From positions 50,741,745-50,805,744 of the forward strand of contig CM023457.1 of the NCBI GenBank assembly GCA_013339765.2: a stretch of 64,000 nt of DNA. The letters run 5' to 3'. The DNA is from Haemaphysalis longicornis. Its lineage: Eukaryota; Arthropoda; Arachnida; Ixodida; Ixodidae. A program made the position numbers and the translations under genes. Shown here in pieces: positions 19,523 to 32,140 of the stretch. The notes beneath the pieces were generated by a model that did not search any database, was not told the DNA's origin, and was given only the letters and a program-made list of their open reading frames with translations. The number at the start of each line of letters is the position of its first letter. The first letter of the stretch is position 1.

Positions 19523-22500
19523 ACAGGCCGCGCTCGAGGGGAAGTGACCTTCAATCACACACAAAACGCCGTGACAGGGCTTGGTGAAACGAGGCTGGTG
19601 AATCGCCACTACTGCATCTGTTTTCCTTATCTTATTCTTCCAAGTTTGCGATAAACTTTTCTTCATTGTAACTGGGCCAAAGTGGTATTGTGAGGGAATC
19701 CAACTGGTATTTTGTCTTCATGGTCCTTTTAAACACTTCCAAACTTTCCAAATATGACTGGTACAGTATTTTTGGTGGCCGTCCTTCTTTTTACAATAGG
19801 TCGTTTTGTTCGTGTCCTACTGCGGCGGGCTACCAGCGCCCGCACACGCTAACAACCCGCTTTGCTACAAGATCAGGTAGGTATAATGATGATGATGGTT
19901 GGATGTTTATGGCGCAAGGCCAACTGGGGCAAAGAGCGCCAAAACAATAGTCATATATGAGGGGTGAAACCTTAAACACTAAGTAAAGTAAGCATAAACA
20001 AAAGTAAAATCAGAACGACAATGAGCATGGCTGGTGTAGAGGGCCAGATTTCATGATGCGTGATAGGAAATTAGGTTTAAAAACTTGACTTCTGACAAAT
20101 ACTCAAACACACGCTTCACGGAAACAATGGCTTCGTCACCTAGAAAAAACGATGGATGTAGGGGAATATGTTGTCTGTAGACATCTCTGAAGTGTTTGTG
20201 TCGTGTTGTGTGAAGTGCCTTGCATGTGATTAGTATGTGCACTACGGATAGGGCCTCTCCGCACCTGCTGCACTGGGGTCTAGAAGATCCCGTCAGCAGA
20301 TACGAGTGCGTCGCATGGGTGTGCCCTATCCGCAGGCTACCAAAGGCGACTTCCGTGTGTCGGTTGTGTGAGTCAACTGTGTACCGTCCCAGGTGTGGCT
20401 TTATTACATGTAGTTTGTTGTCTGTCTGTTCATCCCAGTGTGTTTGCCATGTTCTGCGCAGGTGTTGTCTTATGTGTGGCTTGAGGTCTGTGTAGGGTAT
20501 CGTTGTAATGTCTACAGTGTTCCTGAGTGCAGCAGCAGCAGCCCTCTCATCCGCCAACTCGTTCCCAGCGATCCCAGCGTGTCCTGGGATCCAGCAGAGG
20601 ACCAGCTGATGCTTCTGCGCATACACAGACATGATAGTAGTAAATACAAGATTAACTATGTGGTTTTTGGGGGGCTCGTGCGATGACAGTGCGCGAACAA
20701 CACTCAGAGAATCTGTGTAGATGATAGACTTCGGAATTTGATTTTCAAGTATGTGTCGTACAATGAGTAAAATTCCATATGCTTCTGCTGAAAAAATTGT
20801 TGTGTGGACGCTCATGGTTCTGGCTGCACTGAAATTCGGACCATGAGCAGCGCAGGAGACCATAGTGGAGGTTTTAGACGCGTCACTGTAAAATTCTGCA
20901 AGTGGGTATTTAAACTGCAGAGACAGAAAGTGCTGCAGTATTGCAGCTCGCGGTACACGATTTTTGTCAAGTTTCATAAAAGAAAGGTCGGAGTACACAG
21001 GACGAACTTTCCAAGGCGGTAAAATGTCTGAAAAGGATGATCTGTACGCATCTAAAAACGAAGCGCTCAGATCCGAGGCTCGCTCTCTCACTCTAAGTGA
21101 AAAGGGCAGAGAAACGGATGGGCGATTTACAAAGAGCAGAGATGTTGATGTATCGTTACAGACAGGATAAAAAGGATGATTATTCAGCGATGAAATTTTA
21201 AAAGCATAAAGCAAGTTCATGTATGTTCGTTGGTTCTCAAGGCTCCACTTATTACACTCGACATAAAGACTCTCAGCAGGGCTAGTGCGAAAAGCACCCG
21301 ACGAAAGACGAAGGCCCAAGTGTAGCACTGGGTCAAGAATTCGCAAGGCTGTCTTAGTCGCCGACCCATACACCACACTGCCATAGTCCAAACGAGACCC
21401 AACCAAAGCAGTATACAAGCGAAGCAAGAGTTCTTTGTCGGAACCATAGGATTGGTGGGAGAGAACCTTAAGGATATGCATTGTTTTGAGACATTTATTT
21501 TTAAGTTCCTTGATGTGGGGAATGAATGTGAGTTTGTGATCAAACACCACGCCTAAGAACTTGTGCTCCTTGTTCACAGGAAGCGAAACGCCATTAAGAT
21601 GAATGTCTGGGTCCGGATGGACCCCACGCTTCCTGGAGAACACAACGCAGGAACTTTTTGCAGGATTCAATTTAAAACCATTCTTGTCTGCCTAGCCGGC
21701 AAGTTTCTTGACACCAAGCTGGACTTGACGTTCGCAGATTGACATATTACATGATTTATAGGATATCTGGACGTCATCTACATACATGAAATAAGAGATT
21801 GTGGGTGGCAGTGCCTTACCAAGAGAGTTCATTTTTACTATGAAGAGAGTGCAGCTTAACACACCACCTTGTGGCACGCCATTTTCTTGCACGTGAACCC
21901 TTGAGAGTGCGCCACCGACTCTCACTCGAAACGTTCTTTCTGACAGGTAACTGACAAGAGTGTTTAACATGTTACCCGAGACACCGAATGACTTTAGGTC
22001 ACTGAGGATCCCGTACCGCCAAGCAGTGTCGTAGGCCTTCTCGAGGTCGAAAAACACAGTTACACAATACTGTTTATGAACGAAGGCATCCTTTATCTAC
22101 GATTCAAGAGATACGAGTTGATCGTTCGTGGATCGCCCCGCCCTGAAGCCTGCCTGGCAGCTCTCGAGAAGACCATTGTACTCGAGGAAGTACACAAGCC
22201 TGCGATTGATCATCTTCTCGAGAAGCTTGCACAGGCAGCTCGTCAGGGCAATAGGGCGGTAACTTGAGGGGGACGACGGGTCCTTTCCCTCCTTCAGGAA
22301 AGCCACAACTATAGCCTCCTTCCAAGAGTTTGGAATGTGCCCCGAAAGCCATATCTTGTTATACAGGTGTAAGAGTGTTAGAAGAGTGTCTGCGTGTAGG
22401 TATTGTATCATTGTATATGTGATGTTGTCTGGGCCTGGAGCTGAGGGTTTACACGTGCTCAAAGCAGCCCTCAGCTCATGCAGTGATAACTCTGAGTTAT

Positions 22501-22736
22501 AAGAAGATGTTGACCTATTGTTATCTAGTATAGGCTTCTTTTCGGCCATTTGTTTGTGTTTCATGAAGGTGCTTGTGTAGTGTGCTGAACTGGAAACGTG
22601 TTGGAAGTGTTGTGCGAGTGTGTCAGCCTGGTCTTCGAGTGTGTCCCCTGTTGTGCTGACCAGAGGCAGGCTGTGTGTTTGCTGTCCTTTGAGTTTACGT
22701 ATTCTCGTCCATACTTTCCGTGTGTCTGTGTAGGAG

Positions 22737-24428
22737 TTAAAGGGACACTGAAGTGAATTTGTCAAGCTCCCGTTTTTGCTTGCACTGCGTAGACTGGCTC
22801 AAATTAGCACACTTTTCATCGTTTAATATTTCCGGTTGGCAAATCGGTATTATTTTACAAAGCGCGAAAGAAGAAAAACTACCATGCGCGTTTGCGGCGG
22901 CCGCACCAACTAAAGCTGTGACGTTAGGAGGAGCCGCAGCGTGATTGGACGATGCCCAAGGTGAGCAACCAAACAAGTTTCGGTTTCGGTTTCGTTTCTG
23001 TAAAACACAACCGGTGGTAATGTTGGATGGGCATTCTCAATAACTCAGTAATCATCGTACCGCGCTTCTGCCATGTTGTCAGCTGTAAAAATGCATAAAG
23101 ATAAGCCTCCCAGGACGGCTTGGGAATCGTAGCATTCACTAGCCGAGGCCTACGCAGTAACATGGGACGCCCTCCGCGTACCCGCAGACGCCCAAATGTC
23201 ATGCGCTTTTCCCCCATATTTGGAGCTTGCCTCACTCATGCCTGTACCGTAAAAGCGTGTTCGCACCAGGCCAAGGGTCTGTTCATTCTGGCCTGTGCCC
23301 ACTGCCCGCAAGCAGTCGGTGCTTATGGCAACAGCACGCCAACGAGAACTCGCTAGCGCGCCAGTGCCAGCCTGCGCGCGTTCTGTGAACTAGTTCGTGG
23401 AGCCATGAACGTTGCGGGCCCAAAAAAAGGTGAACTCAATGTAGAAAACATCGGAAGAAAGCGAAAAAGTTAACTTACAAAAAAAGAAAAGCACCTACCC
23501 GCGGGGACTCGAAACTCGTGGCTTGCAAAACACTTGCGGCAACATACCTAGCGCCCTCAGAGCACTCGGCTACGGAACGGGCTCTTCTGACCTTGGTAAT
23601 ATAAGGTATATATTGTACAACAAGTTTACAGTTTTATTTAGTTTTGGCATTTCAAGCAGCTTAGGTGACTATTTGTTGTATTTCGCTCGTGCAGTAAGCG
23701 TCCACCCGAGTTTCCACAATAGCTCAGGTCTAGCAATTGCATTTCGTAGACGGAAAAGCGTTCGCAGATGCGTAGTCGTGCTGCTGACCGCTGTGCTTGT
23801 TTCGCCCAGCGCAAAAAAGTGCTTCCGCACCCTATTTTTACGCTGTACGGTAAAAATATCAGTTGATTTTATTTCCTTAGTACCTACATTGACTTCGCTG
23901 ACTCTTCTCTTCTCCCACCCTCTCCCGCCTTCAAGAGGCTTATATTTTCCTACTGGCGTACCAGTCAGCGAAGCGTCGCATGTGCGCTTGTGCAGCGCTT
24001 TGGTGTCAAGCGACCTTGACTTGGAGCTACATACAGTGTAACAAACAACCAAGTAAAGAAAGGCCATTCTTCCATTCACAAACGTGTCCTGACTTCGTTT
24101 CAAACTGAGCGACAACGAATTGCGACGACCCGTCGGCGGGCCAGGCGGACGAAACGCTGGGCCGACTGACTGTCAGAAAGGCTGGGGAGCCGTGCAATAG
24201 CGCCTAGCGCAGCCAATTGCGAGCTCGGCTCCTCTCGACGTCACACGAAAACGCCGCAGAAAATGGGCGAGCGTAAGAGAGGAGGAACGCATTTTCGAAT
24301 TAATTTTTTCTACTAAATAAAATCGCGTAAACGCGCCCAGAGTGGTCGTAACATGGCCTGGGGACTCCGGACTACAATTTGCGCAAGTAATCCCGCAATG
24401 TTTACATATCACTTCAGTGTCCCTTTAA
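22737..24428. mobile_element. TTAA-flanked DNA transposon, short copy, inserted in LINE ORF2
   Basis: The ends are AGGGACACTGAAGTGA and its reverse complement, with TTAA at 22737-22740 and 24425-24428. Removing the insert plus one TTAA joins the LINE frame without a shift (ITSI and NSYTDTRK meet through ATT-AAC). That fixes both the element ends and the 4-bp target. The interior contains the tRNA-like module at 23479-23590 in reverse. No transposase. Confidence 0.95.
23479..23590 (-). repeat. tRNA-like Pol III module in the short TTAA copy
   Basis: On the minus strand, GTAGCCGAGTGCTCTGAGG and GCGCTAGGT resemble the A-box arm of a class II tRNA. ACGAGTTTCGAGTCCCCGCGGG has a B-box-like core with one extra T, and is followed by a T-rich run. 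It corresponds to 9787-9885. Confidence 0.55.
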
Positions 24429-25503
24429 TTGATGTTATGAATGTACGCCAACTATCGCGTTTTGCCTCACGGCGCACACGTTTTCCGAACGCCTTGGCCT
24501 GTTTGAACAAGACGAGGTTACTCGACGTGGGGTACCGACGAAGGATACCCCACGCCTTGTTCTGGGCCTCTCGCGCCCGCCTACAGTCCTCATTCCACCA
24601 CGGCCTCCGCTGGTTGCGCGGGGCACCAGAGGCGTGGGGAATGGACCTTTCGGCGGCGTCGAGGATGTGCGCCGTGAGCAGTTGGGTAGCTTCTTCAACG
24701 TGTAGGTGTCCTATGGATGTGTGGTGTAGTTTGGATGTCTCTGTAAATGTATTCCAGTTAGCTCTTGCTTCATTAAACCTTTTATGGAAAGATGGACTGC
24801 TCGGGCCTGTACCTATATGCGTTAATAAAGTGGGGAAATGGTCACTACCATATGGGTCTGTGCCCACGCCCCATTCAAGACATGGAAAGAGAATTGCAGA
24901 ACCAATAGCCATGTCAAGATGTGAGTATGTGTTGTGACCTGTGTTATGGTATGTAGGCTGTTTCTTGTTGAAAAGGCATGCTCCAGAGGATGTTAAAACT
25001 TCTCTATCAGGCGACCTCGGGCATCCGTGCGAGAAGAGCCCCAAAGAGAGTTGTGAGCATAAAGGTCGCCTGTAAGGATGTACGGTTCGGGCAGCTGGTC
25101 AACCAGCGCCTCGAAGTCAGAGCTCGAAAGTGAGACATCAGGAGGAATGTATATGGAGCATACCGTTATCAACCTATTAAATATTATTGTTCGAATTGCT
25201 ACAGCCTCAAGGACAGTGTTCAAGGTGACAGGGTGGCATGCTAAGGATTTGCGGGCAATTATGGCCACACCGCCAGAAGAGTGTGTGCAGCCATCCCTGT
25301 CTTTCCTGTATACCAGGTAACTATTCAAGAAATTTGTGTGTTTGGAATTCAGATGTGTTTCCTGGACACACATTAAACTTGGCTGATTGGCATGCAGAAT
25401 CTCATGCACGTCGTCAAGATTATTCAGAAGGTCTCTGCAGTTCCATTGAACTATGTTTTTCTCTTCCCATTATGATCTGTTAGAGCTACTGGAGTGTGAT
25501 TAT

Positions 25504-25623
25504 TTATGTAGGGTCTTTCGGACCTTGCACTCTTGGAAGGGGTTTTCTGGCCTTCTCTACTGACCTGGACGTCACAGCCCGTTCCTTCCGCTGCGATGAA
25601 AACCGGAAGGGCTCGACGTCCAT
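25504..25623 (-). pseudogene. LINE ORF1 C-terminal tail
   Basis: The last 40 codons of a basic, Arg/Lys/Pro-rich protein (MDVEPFRFSSQRK...) end with TAA at 25504-25506. The stop lies about 30 bp before the start of the recognisable endonuclease frame, which is the expected place for ORF1. The upstream part was lost by 5' truncation. Called by position rather than by domain. Confidence 0.55.
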
Positions 25624-25688
25624 GTCAAGATCAGGTAGGTAGGTCAGGCTACATCAGGTAGGTCAGGCTACAAGATCAGGTAGGTATA

Positions 25689-28170
25689 GCTGAGGAGTAA
25701 TTTTTATTGTATGTATCTGCGTTAAAACATTGTTGCAGTGTAAAATTGCTTGGCAAATGTTCCAGAGAAAACGAAATAGAACACTTCACCTAGAAGAAAA
25801 CGTTTGGCCTTTTGTCAATTCACTGACTGAAGTAATCTCAGTTCGCACAAATAAATGACTGTCTGCATCAAGAACTTCTTGGGGTGTTGGCTAAAGTCAA
25901 GCTGGAATTTTTGTGGAAGCAGACATGGTGGCACTCATTGGTGAGGCCCGCTGATACATCGATAATGTTTCTACGCAGTCAGTTATGCCCTCAGCATCTG
26001 TTCACACAAGATCGAAGCAGAAGACGCGCCTGGGAATATTTCGTTCCGCGCAGTTTTGACAAACCCTCTCCATGCCTCACATTTTCAGTAGCACTACTCG
26101 AAGTTCGTGACACAGAGAGTTGTGGGCAACTATTGTGGGCAGCCTTAAAATCTGACAGTGACTTGCGAGCAAGTTGCAAGTCGCAGGCCATGTGTTTGTT
26201 GGTGCAGAACATTTGGTTGCCAAGCCAAGCATTTTTTAAACTGGTATTTACAGCAGAACATGCGCTTTCTCATTTACTACTATACCGGCTGCCGGGAGAA
26301 TAGATTGCCGTCTGCCTTCCGGCTTTCCTAACACCAGAACTGTTTAGGCTCAGAGTTTCCTTTCTCATTTACTACTATACCGGCTGCCGGGAGAATAGAT
26401 TGCCGTCTGCCTTCCGGCTTTCCTAACACCAGAACTGTTTAGGCTCAGAGTTTCCTCATATTTACGTTGCCTTCCTCGTAGCTCCAAGCTACACGCCACA
26501 TTATTCCAATCTTTCAGCAACGGCCACGCTGGCGCGATTCTCTTGGGGTGTAGCCGCAATGTGGCAGCTCTGGTAGACAAAGGAACAAGTCGTGAAACTA
26601 GCTGGCAAAAGGTAGATGTACAAGACAAATAATTCAAGGCTCTTCGTCAGCCTTGCATTAGGCCCGACTGAAGGCTATCTGTCATCATTGCATTGACAGT
26701 TGCTTTGTCAGTTGACGGGCGTGACCACGGTATACCTTCCATAATCGTGCAGCTGGAACCCACCGACAGCCTTCGTCAACTGCATGGATCCGGCTCGGTA
26801 TCTTAAAAACGACAAAGTAAGCACTGATTAGCTGTTGCAAACATACGAATTGCTCAAACACCCATGCTCCAAGCATACTATAGGCAAACATTCAATAGAG
26901 AGAGAATTTACTTTGTGTCGCCATAGTACAATCGATTACGAGCTAAATGACGGCACTAAAATACCTCCAAGTACTGCCAAACCTTCCCCAGGCAGGGATG
27001 AAGGCCTGATAGCAATGCCAATGTCATTACCTGGTCTATCTCGGCCAAAATGTAACACTTAGGGATTCATTTCTGCCATGGTTTGACAATTCAATTAATT
27101 AGTCGAGAGGAACCAAAACACATTTATCATGACATTGTAGAACACAGCACATCAATATATTTTTTTATAATTTCATAATTTGATTCTGGACACAGCTTGT
27201 AACACAGCCGTCACATCATTCCTGCAGAGCTTGACAAACCTTTTGAACCTGTCTATAGAAGCAGCAATTGTTATATCACCAGACTGTTCTTGTGACACGT
27301 TAATTGGCACATTCAACTGGATGATCTGTGTGAGGCAGCATATTCCAGGACATATCTCAATCTTATCAATGTTTAAACACAATAAGATCTATAAACAACA
27401 GACCTCTATAAAATTCTACATTAAATATAGCTTGCGGAGTCTCGGAAAACTTGTGCTTTGCCTATACTGAAGAAACGTTTCGATCATTCTCACAATACGC
27501 CTCACAACTAAGCGCGTGAGCTTACCTACCAAGGCGTTGGACTGGGCTAGTTGGTACACGTTTGAATGGAGTAAAAACCAGCGGTAAACACAGGACACAG
27601 AAGAAAACGACGGGTAAAAACAGGCAAGAAAAGCTTACCTAGGACTGTGGTGCTGCTTACTCATTGGAGTAATAGGCGGCACATTTGATGAGGCATGTTT
27701 TATTGACGATATTTGGCGGCATCTATGGTGGCAGTGATGTCGTGTACCAGCGTGTGTACGAAATAAGCTTAAACAATATATACCAAAGGAAGAGTTAGGT
27801 GATTCCCGCAGCCATACATACATGCAGAGATGCTATTATTTCGCTGCGTGCCGCCGACGGAACTAATTCAAGCTCTGGTCGTACAGTTGCCATAATGGCG
27901 AGACTTCGGTTTAGGAATTCGCCGTGAAAACCTGAAGGTGCTGTGCAACCGGGTCAACACGCTAAGCGTACCATTATACACATGCTCCTGAGATGGGGGC
28001 TTGCAAGCTGAAACCGAAGTGTAGCCAGTTCGATTCGTCAGATGGCACTGGGAGACTGGCGCGGTGCGGCTGAACGCGACAAACTGTTGCCTGCATGCTG
28101 ATCACGAACCATCATATTCTGCGGGCGAAACGTATGATCCCCGGTACTCTTAAACATGGCTCCACACTGC
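25689..28170. other. AASS intron; no gene recognised
   Basis: Several mid-length open frames lack recognisable domains. A 95-bp tandem duplication lies at 26266-26453. Confidence 0.4.
26266..26453. repeat. 95-bp tandem duplication
   Basis: The block starting TTTCTCATTTACTACTATAC at 26266 recurs at 26361, almost identical, with no spacer. Confidence 0.9.
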
Positions 28171-28175
28171 ATGCC

Positions 28176-28357
28176 TGAGGTGTTCCCGAGTCGGGGTCTC
28201 GAGAGAAGAGAGAGAAGCGAGAACATAAAGAGGGCAAAGACCCGAGCGTGCCAGCGGCGAGCTGTAACACGAGACGTGCCGTGGATGCTCCCGTGGAGTT
28301 CACGCAAACGGAGTGGCAGTATGCAGGTTCGGGGCTGCAGTCTGCGAGTACATACCA
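28176..28357 (-). repeat. 3' LTR of Gypsy element 1
   Basis: 182 bp, preceded on the minus strand by the purine tract CAATGGGGGAGGGG. It is about 95% identical by eye to the 5' LTR. Confidence 0.85.
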
Positions 28358-28384
28358 CCCCTCCCCCATTGCTAGATAGACACA

Positions 28385-29344
28385 CTACACGTAGTCCTGA
28401 AGATGCGAGGGGAACCTGCGCTCGCGAGTGGAGCGGCGGGGAATGTCCTGCACTGAGCGTGGGGCGATGCGTCCCGAAGTGTCTGGAGATCCGTTGGTGT
28501 TATCCGTTTCGGAGCGGCCGTGTGCGCTTGCAGGTGCATCGCTAGTTGGGTCTGCGTTGGCTGTTGTGTCTGATTCACTGAAGAAATCGGGGAGATGTAC
28601 CGCAGGATCAGACCTGTGGCCTTGGAATTCGGGTAGGTTGTGGTTTCGCTTTCGAATGTGGTCCAGATGTCTTGGCCAAAGCACACCATCTGAAAGGCGG
28701 ACTTCATAGGAAAGAGGTCCTTTTCTTGAACAAACGATAGCGGGAAGCCACCGTGGTCCGGAGGAAAAGTTTCTGGCGAACACGGAATAACTCGGTTAAA
28801 AAGTGCGAGTTGTTCGGATGGAGCCCTTCTGTCTGGGTTGATCCTGATCGGTATTGATGCCTTCCTGGGAATCAGGGTGCAAGCAGTCGAGAGCGGACTT
28901 GAGCTGGCGACAGAAAAGTAACTCGGCTGGGCTCTTTCCTGTAGCTGTGCATGGTAGCATGTGTTGTTGAAACAGGAAGCGAGTGAAAGAAAGTTCAACG
29001 TCCTTTCCCTTCAACTTCTTCAGAGATTTCTTTGTCTCTTGAACAAAACGTTCCGCTTGTCCGTTTGAAGAAGGGTGGTATGGGGCTACCAAAGCTTGGC
29101 GTATCCTGTTTCTTGCTAGGAACTGTCGAAATTCGGCAGATGTAAATGCAGAACCATTGTCAGAGACGACAACGTCTGGAAGTCCATGCGTAGCGAACAG
29201 CTTCCTTAGCTGACGGATTACATTGGCTGCTGAAGTATTCGATACAATGACGACTTCGAGCCATTTCGAGTACGGGTCGACGACCATGAGGAACATCTTG
29301 CCTTGAAACGGTCCGGCGAAATCGACATGAGCCTGGACCATGGC
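28385..29344 (-). pseudogene. Gypsy 1 integrase core and C-terminus (copy A)
   Basis: The core carries all three catalytic landmarks of a DDE integrase: HVDFAG, VVSDNGSAF and SNGQAERF. It is followed by the basic C-terminal region with a frameshift near 28790. The N-terminal HHCC zinc finger is absent because the Gypsy 2 LTR begins at 29345. About 230 bp of this core (28912-29145) is missing from copy B. Confidence 0.85.
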
Positions 29345-29554
29345 TGTACCACCCGGGGATCCACCAGACACAGCGCGGCGATCTGCCCCTCCTGGCAACC
29401 CTGGTCGGGGGAGACAAGCGCGCGCGGTAGCGGCTAATAAACAGTCTTCCCACTTGCAAGCCAAGGGCAAGGGTGTGGCCGCTCTATTTCAGCGCGCATG
29501 CCGCGCATGAAACATGGTGTCAGAAATGAATAGCCGTCGGACTAAGCGTACAAG

Positions 29555-30390
29555 ATGGACCTTCTGCCTCCCCCGAGCGGTTGTATTGTCGGAAGGAGCA
29601 GCGAGAACGGGAAGAAGTTCCGCCAGCGTATTGAACTCTACTTCAGAGCTAACCGCGCCGGACAAATAACGAACGTCAGCAAAGAAGGCTAGCCATTTTC
29701 TTCAACGCGCCGGGCAAGAAGCAATTGACGTTTTTAACACATTCCCATTAACGGAAGAGCAACGAGAGGACTACGATGCTATCGTCAAGGCTTTCGAAGA
29801 GTACTGCACGACCACGGTGCAACGAGACCTTCGAGCGGTACGTACTGCGCGCTAGGCAACAACAAGATGGCGAACCATTCTAACAGTTTTGTGGCGACAT
29901 ACAATTGAAAGCACAGTCGTGTAATTTCGGCGAACTAAGGGACTCTATGGTCAGAGATCAAATAGTGTGTGGAATTGCCGACAAAAAGTTACGCGCACGA
30001 CTACTGCGCGAGATAGGACTTAACTTTGGAAACGGCAGACGAGTTCTGCAAAGCAGCGGAAGTTGGCGGCCGCACAGAACCGCTCCTAGAAAGCGAGGCT
30101 AAGGTGCAGAGGGTTGAAAAAACGACAAGCGCTGCTGGACAATCTCACGCGGGAGGTCACCGTCGACGCTGCACTGTGGCAGGAGTCATGAACCGAGACA
30201 GTGCCCAGCTTGGGGGAAAACATGCACGCTCTGCAATAAGAGGAACCACTTTGCGTCTTGCTGTAGGGGCGTACATGAGGTAGGCGCCGCTACAAAGGAA
30301 GAGGCATCGGACCAGACCTCGGACGCTTCGGATAAGGATTTCCAAATCCTAGCCGTGCAAATCGGCAACGTTTTAAGAGGGTAGGACTGG
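29555..30390 (+). pseudogene. Gypsy 2 gag remnant
   Basis: It starts MDLLPPPSGC and, after a stop and frameshift near 29690, continues as GQEAIDVFNTFPL...EEYC and later ELRDSMVRDQIVCGI, segments usual in Gypsy capsid regions. Further frame breaks follow. A Cys/His-rich stretch near 30160-30280 may be the nucleocapsid. Confidence 0.65.
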
Positions 30391-30393
30391 ACC

Positions 30394-32140
30394 GTGAGCT
30401 GCGATCTAGCCGGGCACGCAACAGAAATGACAGCCGACACAGGGGCACAGGCGAATGTCCTGCCGTACTCGTATTTTCGCAGGATGCGCATCCAAAGCCG
30501 CTTGCAGCCGTCGAGTACAGTACTCACGAGCTACGAAGGGAGTAAGATACTCCATCTCGGCACCATTACCTTGCCACTGCGAATAGGACAAAAGCAACAC
30601 GACGTACAGTTTTTTGTAGTGAAGAAAGGCAAGCAAGCCTTGCTCGGGTTGGAGTCGTCCGAGCGCTTCGGGTTGATTGCACGACTACACGACGTGGCCT
30701 CGTCGGCGGCCTCAACTGGCGACACTGACTTTGTGGCAGAGTTCCCAGAACTGTTCAAGGGACTAGGTTGGCATACGGAAACCGTACAGTCTTGAATGAA
30801 GGATGACGCCCCGCCCACCGTTATGCCACCGAGAAAAGTGCCGCATGCACTTCGGCGCCCACTTCGGGAAGAGCTGGCCCAGATGGACACCGAAGGAATC
30901 ATATGCAGGATGGAAGAAGCTTCAGATTGGGTGAGCCCTCTTGTAATTGTTCGAAAAAAAGATGGTCGTCTGCGAATATGCATGGACCCTCGGTACATTA
31001 ACCGAAGCCTCAAACGAGAGCACTACCAGCTACCGTGTCGTGAAGAAATAGAGGCAGAATTTGCAGGGGCTGCGGTGTTGAGCAAGCTTGACGCAAATTG
31101 TGGTTTTTACCAGATCCCGCTAGACGAGAAAACATCCAAGATGTGCACCTTCAGCACACTGTTCGGGAGGTACCGATTTTTGCGCCTTCCATTCGGAATC
31201 GCGTCAGCACCCGAAGTCTTTCAGAAGGCGATGAATGAGGTCTTCGAAGGCCCTGCAGGGCACGCGTGTCTAGGTGGACGACATTCTGCTCTGGGGCTCA
31301 TCGAAGGAAGAGCACGATGAACGCCTATGTGCAGCGTTGACTGCAGCGAGAAAAGCAGGACTGATACTAAACAAAGAAAAATGCATTTTCGCCACAACTG
31401 AAGTAAAATTCTTGGGGGACCGAATCAGCAAAGACGGGATAAAGCCCGATGAAGGTCTAATCAAATGTGTAGCTGACATGCCACGGCCATCGTGCAAGCA
31501 GGAAGTCCAAAAGTTCTCGGGTGTCGCGAACTACTTTGGCAAATTCATACCCCATATTTCAAGAACTGAGGCTCTAAGGTCGTTAATAAAGAATGATGTT
31601 GCGTTTGTATGGGAGGCTAATCATGACAAGGAATGGAAGGAGCTTATTCGGGCTTTGGACGTCAGCTCCATGCTTGCAATTTTCGACCCGTCGAGGCAAA
31701 CGGAACTGTCAGCTGATGCGTCAAGCTTTGCTGTAGGTGCTTGCACTGTTTCAGCTTCACGATCAAGATTGGCGCCCAGTGGCTTATGCATTAAGGGTGC
31801 TCTCAAGTGCTGAAACAAGGTATGCACAAATCGAAAAGGAGGTTCTCGCTGTGACTTTTGCATGTGAGCGCTTTAGAGAATTCGTTGTCGGGTTCCCTGT
31901 GATTGTCGAAACGGATCACCGACCTTTGATTGCCATTTCGCAGAACTTGAGTGAAATGCCCCCACGCTTGCAACGATACTTTTTGAGACTAATGCCCTTT
32001 GATATTACGTTACAGTATGTTCCTGGGAGGCAGCTGCTCTTGGCAGACACACTGTCAAGGATTCAGGGGACTCAACCGTGCAGCTCAGAGTGTGAACAAG
32101 ACGTGTCCATCCATGCAACCAGCATGCTGGCCAGCATAGT
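30394..32140 (+). pseudogene. Gypsy 2 protease, reverse transcriptase and RNase H
   Basis: Protease: TADTGAQANVLP with the catalytic DTG. A TGA at 30793 separates it from RT (LREELAQMDTEGI, VLSKLDANCGFYQIPL, FLRLPFGIASAP). At the catalytic YxDD position a stop stands before VDD and the frame shifts near 31270. The palm and thumb continue to 31735, then another shift leads into RNase H (LSADASSFAVGA; ETDHRPLI; LADTLSR). Non-functional. Confidence 0.85.

Larger units (their letters stand above)
20051..25470 (-). pseudogene. LINE ORF2: endonuclease, reverse transcriptase, RNase H (disrupted)
   Basis: Domains in coding order: AP-like endonuclease (24409-25470; CVQETHLNS, YIPPDV, SDHFPTL), reverse transcriptase (21692-22736; YRPIALTSCLCKLLEKM, FFDLEKAYDTAW, GVPQGGVLS, catalytic YVDD) and RNase H (in 20051-21670; FYSDAS, IPGHAGIAGNELAD), then a CCHC-like tail (CSRCGEALSVVHILITC). 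The EN-RT-RNaseH order is typical of the I group. The lesions are few: a frameshift near 25000-25040, in-frame TAG codons near 22096 and 21690, and the TTAA transposon. The insertion is therefore fairly young but not active. Confidence 0.9.
19886..25666 (-). mobile_element. I-group LINE, 5'-truncated, with 22-bp target duplication
   Basis: A 22-bp direct repeat beginning GCTACAAGATCAGG flanks it (19864-19885 and 25667-25688). It encodes an ORF1 tail and an ORF2 with endonuclease, reverse transcriptase and RNase H. Its reading frame is interrupted by the TTAA transposon at 22737-24428, which accounts for about 1.7 kb. The 3' end lacks poly(A) and ends in an ATG/GAT-rich tail. It is antisense to AASS. 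Confidence 0.9.

Noticed and set aside
20220..21170. Plus-strand open frames inside the LINE
   Set aside because: Shadows of the minus-strand RT/RNase H frame.
28038..28545. Open frames across the Gypsy LTR at 28.2 kb
   Set aside because: They repeat at 38.4-38.7 kb because both are LTR sequence.
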